Assembly (NCBI RefSeq): GCF_003434055.1
Contig: NZ_QVEX01000012.1
Span: 91,544 to 155,543, forward strand
Length of the DNA stretch: 64,000 nucleotides
Source: Enterocloster aldenensis
GTDB taxonomy: Bacteria; Bacillota; Clostridia; Lachnospirales; Lachnospiraceae
Reading direction: 5' to 3'
Shown here: positions 42,554 to 51,858 of the stretch, piece by piece
Position numbering within the stretch: the stretch's first letter is position 1
Layout of the letters: each line of letters starts with the position of its first letter
Program-made: the position numbers and the translations under genes
The notes under the pieces: model-generated
What the model saw: the letters and a program-made list of their open reading frames with translations, nothing else
Told to the model about the DNA's origin: nothing
The model's database searches: none

Positions 42554-43966
42554 ATGGGATATTTGGTTTGTATCCTGCTCTACATTGCCGGAATCATCAT
42601 CTATGGCATTGTGATGGGTAAGAAAAAAGTTAAGACATCTGACGATTTCGTGGTTGCGGGGCGTCAGCTGCCATTTATGATCCTGATAGGGACCCTGCTT
42701 GCAAGCTGGTGCGGAGGCGGCGGTATTACCGGAAGCGCCAGTGTGGTGTACCTGTATGGTCCGGTTGTGGGAACCCTGCACTTTGCAGGAGCGCCCATCG
42801 GCATGCTGCTTCTGTACTTTATATCCAGCAAGGTGCGCAGCAGCACGAAGATTACGGTGCCTGAGGTATTTGCGGCACGCTACGGCGACGGGGCAAGCAT
42901 CATTGCTGTTATCTGCATCATGCTGGCTTATGTGGGTCTTTGCGCAACACAGATTAAGGCGGCCGGCAATATCATCAGCCTGATTACGGGCATGGATGCA
43001 AACCTGGCAACCGTGCTGTCAGCGGTCGGCATCCTGCTCCTGACTGTTTCCGGCGGGATGATTTCCGTGGCTTATACGGATGCTGTCAGCGCGCTGCTGA
43101 TGGTAGGCGGCTTCCTCCTTGCCATCCCCATGCTGATCGGCAAGGCCGGCGGATGGTCTGAGGCCATGGCTGCCATACCCGCGGAACGGCTGACAGGAAC
43201 CGGGGGACTGGGCGTGATTGCGATTCTCGGCTACATGATACCGACCATTTCCCTGCTGTTAGGCGACCAGAACATGATGCAGCGTTTTGCGTCCGCCAAG
43301 AGTGCGGAAGAGGCAAAGAAGTCCAATCTTGGATTGTTTGCAGCAGAAATCACGGTCTGTGTGCTGATTATCCTTATGTGTACCATAGGAATTGCCCTGT
43401 TCCCAAGCCTGGACGTGCCGTCCAACATTATTTTCTCACTTGCGGTTAATTACCTGCCATTTGTGCTGGGCGCAGTGGTGCTGGTAGCCTGCGTGGCATT
43501 TATCGTTACAACGGCTGATTCCTATCTGCTGAGCGCTGCCACCAATGTTACATATGATGTATGGGGCAAATATCTGAACAAGAACGCGGATGATAAGCAG
43601 AAAATCCGCTTCATGCGCGCCACCATCCTGGTGCTCACCATCCTGGCGGTCGTGCTGACCCTGTTCTTCCCAACCATCCTGAGCCTGCAGATGACAGCTT
43701 ATACCATGTATGGTGCGGCCATTACCCCGGCCCTTTTGTTTGCCCTGTTCTCCAGGAAGGTGACAAAGGCTGGCGGCATTGCGGGAATCCTGACCGGCGG
43801 CGTGGTGACGGTTGTATGGACCATGGCGCTTAACAGCCCCTACGGGATTGCCAGCGCCATTGTGGCTGTCCCGGCAGCAGTGGTTGTGATTGTGTTAGTC
43901 AGCGCTCTGACCGGATTCAAGGGGGAAGAGACCTATAAGCTTCTGTATAAGGACAGCAAATCTTAA
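42554..43966 (+). CDS. Sodium:solute symporter (SSS) family transporter
   Basis: A 470-residue protein with about 13 membrane helices and SSS hallmarks: DDFVVAGRQLPFMILIGTLLASWCGGGGITGSA (loop and helix 1), VAYTDAVSALLMVGGF and the conserved STTADS-like stretch FIVTTADSYLLSAATNVTYD. The family takes up sugars, amino acids, pantothenate or carboxylates with Na+. The substrate is not evident. It is followed after 66 bases by an M29 aminopeptidase gene with a good Shine-Dalgarno, so uptake of peptide- or amino-acid-like compounds is possible. ATG follows TTGGAGGTTAG. Confidence 0.87.
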   Translation: MGYLVCILLYIAGIIIYGIVMGKKKVKTSDDFVVAGRQLPFMILIGTLLASWCGGGGITGSASVVYLYGPVVGTLHFAGAPIGMLLLYFISSKVRSSTKITVPEVFAARYGDGASIIAVICIMLAYVGLCATQIKAAGNIISLITGMDANLATVLSAVGILLLTVSGGMISVAYTDAVSALLMVGGFLLAIPMLIGKAGGWSEAMAAIPAERLTGTGGLGVIAILGYMIPTISLLLGDQNMMQRFASAKSAEEAKKSNLGLFAAEITVCVLIILMCTIGIALFPSLDVPSNIIFSLAVNYLPFVLGAVVLVACVAFIVTTADSYLLSAATNVTYDVWGKYLNKNADDKQKIRFMRATILVLTILAVVLTLFFPTILSLQMTAYTMYGAAITPALLFALFSRKVTKAGGIAGILTGGVVTVVWTMALNSPYGIASAIVAVPAAVVVIVLVSALTGFKGEETYKLLYKDSKS

Positions 43967-44032
43967 TAAGGTTCAGTGCCAGGGAGCTGCGCTTAATGCC
44001 CTGGGATATGAAAGGAAAGGAATCGGTTTATT

Positions 44033-45148
44033 ATGGAAGACCCACGTATACGTAAATTTGCCAAGTTTTTAATTAACCATGCAGTGTATCTCCAGAAGGA
44101 TGAGAAAATCCTTCTGGAGCTGCACGGAAAGCAGACAGGCCTTTTAAAGGCGCTGGTGGAGGAGGCCTACGCGGCCGGAGGAAAGCCTTTTGTACACATC
44201 TTTGATTATGAGGTGGAAGGCGCCCTGATTGAGGGAAGCAGCGAGGCGCACATGGCTGAAATCGCATCCTATGAGCTGGAACGGATGAAGGACATGGACG
44301 CCTACATCGACATACGGGCCACGGATAACATCAGTGTGTGGAACCGTGTTTCAGATGAGAAAAACGGATACTACCGCAAGCATTACTGGGGGCCCATCCA
44401 TCTGGCGGAACGCTGCAACCACACCAAGTGGTCCGTGCTGCGCTATCCCAATGATGCCATGGCCCAGCTGGCCGGCATGAGCACTGAGGAATATGAGGAT
44501 TTTTATTTTGCAGCCTGCCTGGTGGATTATGATAAGATGGGAAAGGCCATGGAGAAGCTGGAAGCGCTGATGGACCGCACGGACAAGGTACATATCCTGG
44601 GGCCTGGGACCGACATCACCTTTTCCATCAAGGGTATCCCGTGTTATGGCATGCACGGCAATAAGAATATACCGGACGGCGAGGTTTACACGGCGCCGGT
44701 CAGGGAGTCTGTCAATGGGGTGATAACATACAATACCCCGGCGCCGTATGACGGCTTTGTGTATCAGAATGTGAAGCTGGTGTTTAAGGACGGTAAGATT
44801 GTGGAATGCAGCTCCAACAATACGGACCGCATGAATAAGATATTTGATATTGATGAGGGAGCCCGCTATGTGGGAGAGTTTGCCTTTGGCGTAAACCCCC
44901 AGATCCACCGGGCAATCGGGGATATCCTTTTTGATGAGAAGATTGCCGGAAGCTTCCACCTGACCCCGGGCAATGCTTATGACAACACGGATAACGGCAA
45001 CCACTCTGCGGTGCACTGGGATTTAATCTGTATCCAGACACCGGAATACGGCGGCGGGGAAATCTGGTTTGACGATGTGCTGATCCGCAAGGACGGGATG
45101 TTTGTGCTGGATGAACTGAAGTGCCTGAATCCGGAAAATTTGATTTAA
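44033..45148 (+). CDS. M29-family (thermophilic) metallo-aminopeptidase
   Basis: A 371-residue AmpS/PepS-type aminopeptidase. N-terminal KFAKFLINHAVYLQKDEKILLELHG is typical. Metal ligands are in the second half: GVITYNTPAPYDGF and DGKIVEC, VGEFAFGVNP (Glu), the Glu of FDEKIAGSFHLTPGNAY, then NHSAVHWDLI with His and Asp. It releases N-terminal amino acids from short peptides in the cytoplasm. It is likely cotranscribed with the SSS transporter and ends at a strong bidirectional terminator. Confidence 0.9.
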   Translation: MEDPRIRKFAKFLINHAVYLQKDEKILLELHGKQTGLLKALVEEAYAAGGKPFVHIFDYEVEGALIEGSSEAHMAEIASYELERMKDMDAYIDIRATDNISVWNRVSDEKNGYYRKHYWGPIHLAERCNHTKWSVLRYPNDAMAQLAGMSTEEYEDFYFAACLVDYDKMGKAMEKLEALMDRTDKVHILGPGTDITFSIKGIPCYGMHGNKNIPDGEVYTAPVRESVNGVITYNTPAPYDGFVYQNVKLVFKDGKIVECSSNNTDRMNKIFDIDEGARYVGEFAFGVNPQIHRAIGDILFDEKIAGSFHLTPGNAYDNTDNGNHSAVHWDLICIQTPEYGGGEIWFDDVLIRKDGMFVLDELKCLNPENLI

Positions 45149-45178
45149 ATTAAGGGGTGTAATGGGGCGGGGATGTAT

Positions 45179-45252
45179 CCGGAATGCAAAAACAGAAGGC
45201 GGATTTGGGCGTGGGGCGCTCCAGATCCGCCTTCTGTTTTTTTGCATTCCGG
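45179..45252. terminator. Long bidirectional terminator between aminopeptidase and cysteine desulfidase genes
   Basis: Inner perfect stem AACAGAAGGCGGAT / ATCCGCCTTCTGTT (45191-45204 and 45225-45238) continues into an outer pair CCGGAATGCAAA / TTTGCATTCCGG (45179-45190 and 45241-45252). A-run and T-run sit on both sides. Confidence 0.95.
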
Positions 45253-45334
45253 CCGGGCACACAAACACCGGCACATAGCCCTTGCATAGTCCCAGGGCCC
45301 GTTCTTTTAGGCAGATATCCGCCGGCCTCTTATA

Positions 45335-46633
45335 TCATCCCTTCTCCATCATGATTTCCAGTATTGTCCGGTCTGTCTGCGCCATGCCCGGATTGCTGAC
45401 GCGGCCCATGTTGCGGATAGCTTCTTCCGGCGTGCCGGCGCAGATCCCGTCCGTTGGCTGAAGGACCGTGCCTTCCATGGCAAGACAGGCGCTCATGAGG
45501 GCCGCGCTGCTGGCAGTGGCCAGCTTCAGGGCGCAGCCGATTTTTCCTCCGTCACATATCATTCCGGTCAGGTTGCCGCTCATATTGATGATAGCATTGC
45601 CCATCTGCCGGTGGCTGCCGCCCATGAGCCATACCATGGCAGCGGAAGCAGCGGAGGCAGCAGACACACCGCAGCCGCAGGTGGCGGATAATTTCCCTGT
45701 GAATTCCTTGATATAGACATTAAGGGTATGGGAGATGGCCAGGGCCTTGACCAGCTGTTCCCTGGATGCGCCCAGATAGTCTGCTGTCTCCAGTACGGGA
45801 AGGATGGCGGTGAGTCCGTGGTTGCCGCTTCCGGCACTGCTCATGACCGCATAGGGACAGCCGCACATCCTCCCCTCGGCGCTGCTGGCCATGACGGTCA
45901 TGATCCTGGTCATCAGGCTGCTGCCCATGATGCCGGTGGCGCTGTATTTTTTCAGGCAGGATGCAATGCCGATGCCCGGCTCATGCTCCAGTCCATATCC
46001 TGCCATCCGGCTGTTCATGTCCGCGCCTTCCTTCATGAAGGCAAGTTCCTCCTGGCTGCATTCTTCTATCAGGGACACGATGCCGGATATGGACATCCGG
46101 GTCAGTTCCTTATGAAGCTGTGTCTGTCCGGACAGGGAGTATTCTTTCTGGTCCAGGATTTCAAGCCTGCCTTCCGGAAATATTTCCCGTGCAGTATATA
46201 CAATGTTGGAATGGGTATTGCGGATGGTGCTGGTTCCCCGTCCTGCGGTGGTGGTAACCACGGCATGGGCATAGAGCTGTGCTTCGCTGGCTTTTATTTC
46301 AATACCCACCTGATTGTCCTCCACCAGCCGGATGGAACGGCTGCTGATGTCAGGGGTCAGGTTTTCTAACAGCTGCAGTCCCTTTTCCGGGTTGGACAGA
46401 TAAGCGCCCAGGGCAGCCGCATACTTAAGGCCGACCCGGTCAAATCCCGGGATGCCCACAGACATTCCGTTTTTGTAGATGCCTGGATTCATTTCTACGT
46501 GGATGGAACAGATGCCGCCGCCCACTGCCTTGGCTGCGCTGGCAGCGGCCAGGGCCACGCATACTGGTTCCGTACATCCCAGGGCCGGAACCACCTCCTG
46601 TTTTAATAAAGTAATCAGTTCTTCCCGATTCAT
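45335..46633 (-). CDS. cyuA: L-cysteine desulfidase family protein (CyuA/UPF0597)
   Basis: A 432-residue enzyme of the YhaM/CyuA/CdsB group, related to the serine dehydratase alpha chain, which converts L-cysteine to pyruvate, ammonia and sulfide using a [4Fe-4S] cluster. Conserved blocks are [18 protein letters not shown] (Cys20), [49 protein letters not shown] and [19 protein letters not shown], supplying the cluster cysteines. The start Met follows a GGAGGAGACT site. A near-consensus sigma-54 promoter lies about 105 bases upstream, and the divergent gene encodes a sigma-54 activator, so induction by cysteine or a related signal is likely. Serine dehydratase activity cannot be excluded. Confidence 0.85.
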   Translation of the reverse strand: MNREELITLLKQEVVPALGCTEPVCVALAAASAAKAVGGGICSIHVEMNPGIYKNGMSVGIPGFDRVGLKYAAALGAYLSNPEKGLQLLENLTPDISSRSIRLVEDNQVGIEIKASEAQLYAHAVVTTTAGRGTSTIRNTHSNIVYTAREIFPEGRLEILDQKEYSLSGQTQLHKELTRMSISGIVSLIEECSQEELAFMKEGADMNSRMAGYGLEHEPGIGIASCLKKYSATGIMGSSLMTRIMTVMASSAEGRMCGCPYAVMSSAGSGNHGLTAILPVLETADYLGASREQLVKALAISHTLNVYIKEFTGKLSATCGCGVSAASAASAAMVWLMGGSHRQMGNAIINMSGNLTGMICDGGKIGCALKLATASSAALMSACLAMEGTVLQPTDGICAGTPEEAIRNMGRVSNPGMAQTDRTILEIMMEKG

Positions 46634-46736
46634 CTAAGTCTCCTCCTGCTGTTATCTGTGATTTGGCCCGTACTGCGCGGTTGACGCAGTGCCGGATATC
46701 TGTGTTGAGGTACAGATATGGTTACTGATTATTACA

Positions 46737-46753
46737 AGCAAGAAACGTGCCGG
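46737..46753 (-). promoter_or_regulatory. Sigma-54 promoter of the cyuA-like gene
   Basis: Minus strand reads CGGCAC (46752-46747), 5 bases, TTGCT (46741-46737). The -24 GG and -12 GC are 12 bases apart as required; one mismatch to TGGCAC-N5-TTGCW. Confidence 0.85.
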
Positions 46754-46885
46754 ATTCCATATGGGGTATCTGCAATGGATTTGAATGCTTTTGGGGCATT
46801 TTTTGGGGGAAATGATGCAATTTATGGTTGAAATCCCAGGCGTATCGGATATATAATGGTTTTAATGGTTAAAGTGGAGGGGAAT

Positions 46886-48985
46886 ATGGTAAAACAGGTT
46901 GCAATTGTAGCCCTGGACCCAAGGGCCAGTGCGTTTTATGGAAATCAGGTGCAGGAGTTATTTGGGGATTATGTGAAGGTGCGGTCCTACAGCGTGATGG
47001 AGGGGACTATTTCCAATATGGTGAGGGCTGATCTGTACATGATGTCCACGGATGCCTTTGATAACAGGGAGGAGGTTCCGCAGTACATACCCATTGATGC
47101 CCAGATCAGTGAGATACACGTGACCTATATGTGGGAGACCATCCGGCGGCTGCGGACCATTCCGGCCGGTACAAAGGCGCTGTTTGTCAACATGACGGAA
47201 AAGATGGTCCGTGAAGCCACGGCTACCTTGAACCAGCTGGGAGTCAACCATATCAGCTTCATTCCCTTTTACCCGGGTGCTGAGCCGGTGGAAGGCGTCA
47301 CGATGGCAGTGACCCCGGATGAAGAGCGTTATGTGCCCCGGGGAGTGGAACATGTGATGAACATCGGGCACCGGTGCCTGACATCGGAAACCATGATTGA
47401 AGCAGCGCTGAAGCTGGGGCTGGAGGAACTTCTGGAGACTCCCAGGTTCCAGGAATATTTTGGGAGCGTTGTCACCAGCACTTATAATTTTGATATGATG
47501 TTTGCGCGTTCCAGAAGGCTGGAAAGCCAGTTTGACATCCTCATGGAAATATTGGACGAGGGCATTATCGGGATTAATGAGCGGGCGGAGATATTTGCCA
47601 TGAATAAAAAGGCGGAGGAGATTACAGGTCTGAAACGTTCCCTGGTCCTGCATAAACAGGCGTCCTCATCCCTGGCCTACCTGCCTCTTCTGCAATGCCT
47701 GAAGTCAAAGGAGAAAATAGAGCCAAAGGTCATCCGGATTAACGGGGTTAACGTGGGTGTGACCGTGGTCCCTGTTTTGAGGAAGGATGACTGCATAGGT
47801 GCATTTGCCATTCTACAGAGATTCAACGATGCTGAGAACCGCCAGCATGAATTAAGGAACCAGCTGATGCACAAGGGCTACCGGGCCAAGTATGGTTTTG
47901 ATGATGTGGTGGGGGTATCCGAAGGCATTGAGAGGACCAAACAGATACTCAGGCGCATGGCGGTAACAAAATCCCCGGTTCTCCTTATCGGGGAGACAGG
48001 CACCGGCAAGGAACTGTTTGCCAATGCGGTCCATCAGGCATCCCGGAGGTCCAAGGGGCCTTTTGTGGCAATTAACTGCGCCGCCATGCCTGAGAACCTG
48101 CTGGAGAGTGAACTGTTCGGATATGAGGAGGGAGCGTTTACAGGGGCAAAAAAGGGCGGAAGGCCCGGATTGTTCGAGTTTGCCCATCATGGCACCCTGT
48201 TTCTGGACGAGGTGGAGGGGATGAGCCCTGCCCTGCAGGTAAAGCTTCTGCGTGTGCTTCAGGAACATGAGATCATGCGGGTGGGAGGCAACAAGATCAT
48301 CAGTATTGATGTACGGATTGTGGCGGCCACCAATGAATCCCTGGAGGAAAAGGTGCGGGACGGAAGCTTCAGAAGGGATCTGTATTACCGCCTGAACACC
48401 CTGCCTGTCCTGATTCCGCCCCTGCGCCAGAGAGGCGATGACGTATTCCTTTTAATGGAGCGTTTTAACAGTGAACTGAAGGGGGATTTTGTGTTATCGG
48501 ATGAAGTAAAGGATCTGTTCCTTCATTATAGCTGGCCCGGAAATATACGTGAGCTCAGGAACCTGGCTGAATACTTCAGCTTTACAGGCAGCCCGGTCAT
48601 AACGGTTAAAGATCTTCCCCCAACCTTTGTATATGAGAACAAGGAAATGGAAGAAGGGCAGCAGGTATCTGGGACAACGGCTCCGGGCAGCCCCCGGCCA
48701 GGCAGTCCTGTACCGTGGCAGCAGGCCATGGAGGAAAAGGGGATTGATTCGGAAGAATACTGGTTTGTGCTTAAGGTTCTATACCAATGTACAGAGGAAA
48801 GAAAGGCCATTGGGCGGGAGGGGATTCTGGAATGTGCAAAGAAGGAGAAATTCTTCCTGTCCCAGATTGGCGTGAGGACAATCCTTGGTATCCTGAAGGA
48901 ATATGGCCTGGCGCGGGTCAGCAGGGGAAGGGGAGGAAGCCGTATGACCTGTCTGGGACGTGAAATCTGGGAACATAGGGAGTAG
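46886..48985 (+). CDS. Sigma-54-dependent enhancer-binding activator with PAS sensor and winged-helix output
   Basis: A 699-residue activator. Residues about 1-195 form a sensor domain I cannot name. A PAS domain follows (about 215-325; ILDEGIIGINERAEIFAMNKKAEEITG). The AAA+ domain (about 345-580) has Walker A GETGTGKE (369-376), the sigma-54-contacting GAFTGA loop (416-421), Walker B FLDE (Asp441/Glu442) and arginine-finger region FRRDLYYRLN. The C-terminus (about 615-699; GIDSEEYWFVLKVLYQ ... IGVRTILGILKEYGLARVSRGRGG) looks like a winged helix rather than the usual Fis-type helix-turn-helix. ATG 46886 follows GTGGAGGGG. It sits between two sigma-54 promoters, divergent from cyuA and upstream of the lyase operon, so it most likely activates both. 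Confidence 0.92.
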   Translation: MVKQVAIVALDPRASAFYGNQVQELFGDYVKVRSYSVMEGTISNMVRADLYMMSTDAFDNREEVPQYIPIDAQISEIHVTYMWETIRRLRTIPAGTKALFVNMTEKMVREATATLNQLGVNHISFIPFYPGAEPVEGVTMAVTPDEERYVPRGVEHVMNIGHRCLTSETMIEAALKLGLEELLETPRFQEYFGSVVTSTYNFDMMFARSRRLESQFDILMEILDEGIIGINERAEIFAMNKKAEEITGLKRSLVLHKQASSSLAYLPLLQCLKSKEKIEPKVIRINGVNVGVTVVPVLRKDDCIGAFAILQRFNDAENRQHELRNQLMHKGYRAKYGFDDVVGVSEGIERTKQILRRMAVTKSPVLLIGETGTGKELFANAVHQASRRSKGPFVAINCAAMPENLLESELFGYEEGAFTGAKKGGRPGLFEFAHHGTLFLDEVEGMSPALQVKLLRVLQEHEIMRVGGNKIISIDVRIVAATNESLEEKVRDGSFRRDLYYRLNTLPVLIPPLRQRGDDVFLLMERFNSELKGDFVLSDEVKDLFLHYSWPGNIRELRNLAEYFSFTGSPVITVKDLPPTFVYENKEMEEGQQVSGTTAPGSPRPGSPVPWQQAMEEKGIDSEEYWFVLKVLYQCTEERKAIGREGILECAKKEKFFLSQIGVRTILGILKEYGLARVSRGRGGSRMTCLGREIWEHRE

Positions 48986-49055
48986 CAGCACCGCTTTCAT
49001 CATACTGCTATAAAAAACAGGAACCGCAGGGAGGGCTGCTGAAAGTCCATCATGC

Positions 49056-49135
49056 AACCAAATATAACCAAATATAATCAAATACAACCCGATATAACCT
49101 AATCGAACCTGTTTAAACCGATTGAAATCAAAATA
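49056..49135 (+). repeat. Eight 10-bp phased repeats (AAYC-N6) upstream of the sigma-54 lyase promoter
   Basis: Eight consecutive decamers start at 49056, 49066, 49076, 49086, 49096, 49106, 49116 and 49126. Each begins AACC or AATC; the first two are identical (AACCAAATAT), later ones keep AA-Y-C and an AT-rich tail. The exact 10-bp period places AA steps on one helix face. The array ends about 148 bp before the -24 element, in normal enhancer range. A candidate activator-binding array or curved DNA segment. Confidence 0.8.
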
Positions 49136-49215
49136 TCCTTATATACCACCCCTCATCTCTGTCAAGAAAATATTTACAATAACAGAAAATAATTCCCCGT
49201 CCCTGTCCATATTCG

Positions 49216-49260
49216 AAAAAAGGCTTGATTTCCCAGTGAATCAGGCCTTTTTAATTTTTT
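49216..49260 (+). terminator. Terminator of the sigma-54 activator gene
   Basis: AAAAAGGCTTGATT / AATCAGGCCTTTTT stem with one G-U pair and an 8-base loop, then AATTTTTTTT. It isolates the activator transcript from the lyase operon. Confidence 0.88.
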
Positions 49261-49283
49261 TTCCGGCTGCTGTTCCCGGAAGT

Positions 49284-49299
49284 TGGCACGGGTTTTGCT
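49284..49299 (+). promoter_or_regulatory. Sigma-54 promoter of the lyase-symporter operon
   Basis: TGGCAC (49284-49289), 5 bases, TTGCT (49295-49299): a perfect match to the -24/-12 consensus. The start codon is 55 bases downstream. Confidence 0.93.
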
Positions 49300-49353
49300 T
49301 ATATATTTAATAGATTCACAGAAGCAGGATACCAAAAGAAAGGCGGCATAAAA

Positions 49354-50523
49354 ATGGAATATAATTTTGATGAAGTAATCGACAGAAGCCGGAACAGGGC
49401 GGCAAAGTACGATGAACGCATGAAGAAATTCGGAAGGCAGGATGTGATTCCGCTCTGGGTCGCGGATATGGATTTCAGGACGGCGCAGCCCATCATAGAT
49501 GCGTTGAAGGAAAAAGCCGAACAGGGGATTTTCGGATATACCTCCAGACCGGATTCTTATTTTGAGTCCATACGGGGCTGGCAGAAAAGGCGCAATGGAT
49601 GGGAAATCAGGCCTGAGCTCATGAGCTGGAGCCTGGGGGTGGTGCCTGCCCTGTCCTCTCTTGTCAAGCTGTTTTCAGAACCAGGTGACAGCATTCTGAT
49701 CCAGACGCCGGTATATTCTGAGTTTTACGATGTAACGGAGGCCTGGGGGCGGAACGTGCTTGAGAACCAGATGGTGGAAAAGGACGGGTCCTGGTCCATT
49801 GACTTTGAGGACTTTGAGGAAAAGGCAAAGCAGGCCAGGATGTTCCTTCTGTGCAGCCCCCACAACCCGCTGGGAATTGTGTGGACCAGGGAAGAACTGA
49901 ACAGGATGGCACGGATCTGTATTGAGAATGATGTATTGCTGGTATCAGATGAGATCCATTCAGATTTGGTTTTCCATGGCAAGAAGCACATACCCACAGC
50001 AACCCTTTCAGAAGACATCGCGGGAAAAGTGATTGCCTGTATATCAGGCACAAAGACATTTAACCTGGCGGGACTCCAGGCCTCCGCGGTTATTTTCCCA
50101 AATGAGGAGATGAAAAGGAAGTTCGATACATTCTGGATGGCCATGGACATCCACAGGAACAATGCCTTCAGTTCAGTGGCAATGGAAGCTGCTTTTAATG
50201 AAGGGGAAGAATGGCTGGAACAGCTGCTGCCATATCTGGAAGCCAACTTTGATTTTATCAGGCAGTACTGTGAAGCCCATATCCCACAGATTAAGCCCAC
50301 TGTCCCGGACGCAACCTATCTGGTGTGGCTGGACTGCCGGTCCCTTGGCATGGATAATGAAAGGCTCCGCAGTTTCATGATTGAGGAGGCGGGCCTTGGA
50401 TTAAACGAGGGTTACACCTTCGGACGCAGCCTGTCCGGTTACATGCGGTTAAATGCGGCCTGCCCCAGATGTGTTCTTGAAACGGCGTTAAACCAGCTTA
50501 AGGAAGCTGTGGGCAGATTATAA
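49354..50523 (+). CDS. PatB/MalY-family PLP-dependent C-S lyase/aminotransferase
   Basis: A 389-residue fold-type I PLP enzyme. The PLP lysine is Lys234 in SGTKTFNLAGLQ; VIPLWVADMDF and LCSPHNPLGIVWTREEL and SDEIHSDLVF are diagnostic of the MalY/PatB subgroup, which cleaves cystathionine, cystine or cysteine S-conjugates to pyruvate, ammonia and a thiol. It is the first gene of a sigma-54 operon with a DAACS symporter and a glutaredoxin-like protein, beside a cysteine-desulfidase-family gene. This suggests catabolism of cystine or another sulfur amino acid, with uptake by the symporter. Plain transaminase activity is less likely. Confidence 0.88.
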   Translation: MEYNFDEVIDRSRNRAAKYDERMKKFGRQDVIPLWVADMDFRTAQPIIDALKEKAEQGIFGYTSRPDSYFESIRGWQKRRNGWEIRPELMSWSLGVVPALSSLVKLFSEPGDSILIQTPVYSEFYDVTEAWGRNVLENQMVEKDGSWSIDFEDFEEKAKQARMFLLCSPHNPLGIVWTREELNRMARICIENDVLLVSDEIHSDLVFHGKKHIPTATLSEDIAGKVIACISGTKTFNLAGLQASAVIFPNEEMKRKFDTFWMAMDIHRNNAFSSVAMEAAFNEGEEWLEQLLPYLEANFDFIRQYCEAHIPQIKPTVPDATYLVWLDCRSLGMDNERLRSFMIEEAGLGLNEGYTFGRSLSGYMRLNAACPRCVLETALNQLKEAVGRL

Positions 50524-50549
50524 AAACAAAGGAGAAGGAGGAGGAAGGT

Positions 50550-51827
50550 ATGAATAAATCTACTATTTGGAAAAATTACCGTTTTCCAATCATTTTATTA
50601 TCAGGAATCGCTATCGGGGCAGTGCTGGGGATTGTCCTGGGGGAAAAGGCAAAGGTACTGGCGCCATTGGGGGATATTTTCCTGAACCTGATGTTTACCA
50701 TTGTGGTACCCATGGTGTTTGTGTCCATAGCAAGCGCAGTGGGTAATATGGTCAACATGAAACGTCTTGGCAGGATTATGGGAAGCCTGGTCACCGTATT
50801 CGTGGTAACAGGCGCCATTGCAGGCGTACTGGTCCTGGTGGTGGTCAATATCTTCCCGCCTGCCGCCGGCACCAGCATACAGTTTGCCAGCGCACAGATG
50901 GAGGAAATGTCCAGTGTGGGCGACATGATTGTGGGGGCCCTGACCGTGGATGATTTCTCAGGACTGATGAGCAGGAGGAACATGCTGCCGATTATTGTAT
51001 TTGCAATCCTGTCCGGTTTCTGTGTCAGCGCCTGCGGAGGCGAGGAAAGTCCGGTTGGAAAGCTTCTTAATAACCTGAATGCCATTATCATGAAGATTGT
51101 CAGTATCATCATGATGTACGCGCCCATCGGGTTAGGCGCTTACTTTGCTTCCCTGGTAGGGGAATTCGGCCCCGGGCTGATTGGGGATTATGGACATGCC
51201 ATGCTGGTATATTACCCCATGTGCCTTTTATACTTCTTTACCGCGTTTCCGGCCTATGCATATTTCGCAGGCGGCAAAGCAGGGGTCGGCAGGATGTTTG
51301 GGCATATCCTGAACCCGGCGGTTACCGCGTTCGCAACCCAGAGTTCCATTGCGGCCCTTCCTGTAAATGCAGAGGCCTGCGACCGGATTGGAGTCCCAAA
51401 GGATATCCGAGATATCGTGCTTCCCATGGGCGCCACCATGCATATGGACGGCTCCGTGTTATCTGCAATTGTTAAAATCAGCTTCCTGTTCGGTATCTTT
51501 AACCAGCCCTTTACCGGCGTGGGGACCTATGCCATGTCCATGGCGGTTGCAGTGCTCAGCGCATTTGTACTGTCTGGCGCGCCTGGAGGCGGACTGGTCG
51601 GGGAAATGCTGATAGTCAGCCTTTTTGGCTTTCCTGCAGAAGCATTTCCATTGATTGCAACCATCGGTTTCCTGGTGGATCCGGCAGCGACCTGCCTGAA
51701 CGCAAGCGGCGATACCATTGCTTCCATGATGGTCACACGTATGGTGGAAGGAAAGGACTGGCTTAACAGGCAGATAAAAAGGGAAGAGGAAATGACGCCT
51801 GAGGCGCCGGGATTGGAACGCGCCTAA
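50550..51827 (+). CDS. Dicarboxylate/amino acid:cation symporter (DAACS family)
   Basis: A 425-residue GltP/TcyP-type carrier with about eight membrane helices and two hairpins. Diagnostic parts are FLNLMFTIVVPMVFVSIASAVGNM, the hairpin tip TQSSIAALPVNAE (in place of the TSSS-type motif), and DIVLPMGATMHMDGSVLSAIVKISFLFG with the Na+/substrate helix. It should take up an anionic or zwitterionic amino acid with cations. Its place behind the C-S lyase gene under a sigma-54 promoter makes cystine or a related sulfur amino acid the best guess; glutamate, aspartate or serine remain open. ATG follows GAGAAGGAGGAGGAAGG. Confidence 0.87.
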   Translation: MNKSTIWKNYRFPIILLSGIAIGAVLGIVLGEKAKVLAPLGDIFLNLMFTIVVPMVFVSIASAVGNMVNMKRLGRIMGSLVTVFVVTGAIAGVLVLVVVNIFPPAAGTSIQFASAQMEEMSSVGDMIVGALTVDDFSGLMSRRNMLPIIVFAILSGFCVSACGGEESPVGKLLNNLNAIIMKIVSIIMMYAPIGLGAYFASLVGEFGPGLIGDYGHAMLVYYPMCLLYFFTAFPAYAYFAGGKAGVGRMFGHILNPAVTAFATQSSIAALPVNAEACDRIGVPKDIRDIVLPMGATMHMDGSVLSAIVKISFLFGIFNQPFTGVGTYAMSMAVAVLSAFVLSGAPGGGLVGEMLIVSLFGFPAEAFPLIATIGFLVDPAATCLNASGDTIASMMVTRMVEGKDWLNRQIKREEEMTPEAPGLERA

Positions 51828-51858
51828 AAATAAAAGACTTGAGAGGAGAATATGAAAT

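Noticed and set aside
49056..49135. Decamer array as a CRISPR
   Set aside because: Units are contiguous 10-mers without spacers and no cas genes are present.
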